Source: Prevotella illustrans (lineage in GTDB: Bacteria; Bacteroidota; Bacteroidia; Bacteroidales; Bacteroidaceae). From it: a DNA stretch of 43,716 bases. Below, one piece after another: positions 42,793 through 43,716 of the stretch. Where the stretch lies: the NCBI RefSeq assembly GCF_017426725.1, contig NZ_JAERMS010000023.1, forward strand, positions 1 to 43,716. Direction: 5' to 3'. Numbering within the stretch: the first letter of the stretch is position 1; each line of letters starts with the position of its first letter. Made by a program: the position numbers and the translations under genes. The notes under the pieces are model-generated. The model saw nothing but the letters and a program-made list of their open reading frames with translations. It was not told the origin of the DNA and searched no databases.

Positions 42793-43576
42793 CTATTCTC
42801 CTGCCGACTTCAAAAAATAGAAACATGATGTCGTGAAGAAATTGCGGATATATGGAATAGCCCCAATCACGGAATATAGTTTTCGCGGGCGTAGGTGGAA
42901 TTTCACCTCATAGTGAGGATTGATGAAATAGAAAGTTCTGTTAATGGACTCGAAGCCTTCTCTTCTCATTACTCTTTCAAACAATTCTATAGGGCATTTG
43001 GTCAACTTGATATTCAGCAATTCCCTGACACACCCCTCATCCTCTTTCCACGCCCTTAATATCCGCTCATATAATGTCGTTGGAAGCAAGTGGAAGAAAG
43101 GCAAATGTGAGAGGAAACGGCCACGGCATATTTGCTGATGTCCACCGAATGGCATCTGCCATGCGGGAAAAGACATGAAAATCACCCCCCGTTTTTAACA
43201 GTTGTTTGCATTTTCGCATAAAGCTATCCTTGTCGGCGATATGCTCTATCACGTCGTGGCATACAATCAAGTCGAACTGATATTTGAGTTCCTCCACCTG
43301 AAATACATCGGAGGCAATGAAATGGCCTTTCGCTCCATTCTCTTGGAAAAAAATCCTTGCGTCTCTTATCCGTTCCTCGGCCATGTCCACACCCACAACA
43401 TTGCAGCCCATACGAGAGAAAGGCAGTAGATTGCCACCGTCTCCACAACCTATCTCCAAGACATTCGTTCCTTTTCCTACTTGCCTGTATTGTTGTATGT
43501 AAGAAATGAAATACTTCTCGCTTGTAGTTGCGAGTTCGTTGAAATACTGCCTTCTGTTAAGTTGTCTTGACTGCAT
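42793..43576 (-). pseudogene. class I SAM methyltransferase with a frameshift in a G-tract
   Basis: The start is taken at 43576 (MQSRQLNRRQYF), since a -7 element lies just upstream. Motif I NVLEIGCGDGGNLLPF, then VVGVDMAEERI and FDLIVCHDVIEHI are intact. After LLKTGG the frame goes off at a run of six C (43185-43190; G on the coding strand). The second frame restores family-like sequence (IFMSFPAWQMPFGGHQQ to the end at 42793). Five G would give one protein of about 260 residues. The tail resembles methyltransferases of the surface glycan or lipid type. It may be a pseudogene, a phase-variable gene or a sequencing error. Confidence 0.75.
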
Positions 43577-43603
43577 CGTACTTTTGGTGTTTGGGTTGGA
43601 TGG

Positions 43604-43611
43604 CAAAGATA
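43604..43611 (-). promoter_or_regulatory. -7 element of the frameshifted methyltransferase gene
   Basis: The minus strand reads TATCTTTG, matching TAnnTTTG, 27 bases upstream of the ATG at 43576. It supports that start over the in-frame codon at 43666. Confidence 0.45.
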
Positions 43612-43662
43612 CGAAATAATTCTCTTTTTGGACTTCTATAGGATTTTTTTTTGAGGTGAAAT

Positions 43663-43686
43663 CCAATAGTGTCCTAAATAATTTTT
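43663..43686. repeat. IS-like terminal inverted repeat, right end of window
   Basis: CCAATAGTGTCCTAAATA at 43663-43680 is the exact reverse complement of bases 38-55. The sequence beyond it to the window end diverges from the corresponding left sequence, as the left and right ends of one insertion sequence would. Confidence 0.45.
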
Positions 43687-43716
43687 GTGAAAACGCATAT
43701 AAAGTTTCATCAAATC

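Overview
The window looks like chromosomal DNA of a Bacteroidales bacterium, most likely a Prevotella-type member of the Prevotellaceae. Evidence for this is the SusC/SusD pair with an ECF sigma factor and FecR, a NigD-like lipoprotein, the families DUF2851, DUF3943 and WbqC, the gene order dapB-lepB-lepB'-wbqC, and promoters of the Bacteroidetes form TTTG-N19/20-TAnnTTTG instead of sigma70 boxes. No rRNA, tRNA, CRISPR array, phage genes or intact transposase were seen. An 18-bp inverted repeat near both window ends suggests the window (perhaps a contig) ends in insertion-sequence termini.

Layout. 0.2-3.2 kb (+): NigD-like lipoprotein, ECF sigma factor, an overlapping single-pass protein with a C-terminal beta-barrel domain, and a small lipoprotein. 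3.2-6.6 kb (-): dapB, signal peptidase lepB, a degenerate lepB paralogue and wbqC. 6.7-8.7 kb (+): DUF2851 protein and a thioesterase. 9.0-21.0 kb (-): one long operon of ECF sigma, FecR anti-sigma, SusC, SusD, a lipoprotein, a subtilisin-like protein, a two-lobed aspartyl protease-like protein and a protease-like/thioredoxin fusion. 21.1-23.4 kb (+): dprA, a beta-barrel protein and a rhamnose mutarotase. 23.5-29.9 kb (-): ybeY, coaD, an AAA ATPase, a methyltransferase/HXXEE/GNAT/VOC group and ruvB. 30.3-31.6 kb (+): a VOC gene split by an AT-rich insertion carrying a lipoprotein gene. 31.6-43.6 kb (-): S41 protease, topoisomerase subunit B, a GNAT protein, ferritin, dusB, a methyltransferase enlarged by an in-frame repeat element, an ECF sigma factor fused in frame to an outer-membrane protein, and a frameshifted methyltransferase.

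The most unusual region is the 9-21 kb operon. It has the form of a TonB-dependent nutrient (probably peptide) import system with its own sigma/FecR signalling. Its accessory proteins are protease folds without catalytic residues. The subtilase has lost Asp, His, Ser and the oxyanion Asn; the metallohydrolase-like lipoprotein has no HExxH; and one of two aspartyl-protease-like proteins has lost its DTG motifs and gained a thioredoxin domain. I infer a capture-and-handling system that uses dead proteases as peptide binders.

Other striking points are the sigma-factor/outer-membrane-barrel fusion at 39.6-42.5 kb, composite repeat elements with 39-41 bp terminal inverted repeats around three tandem units (one translated inside a gene), and phased arrays of the palindrome TTACC-N7-GGTAA repeating every 22 bp at two sites.
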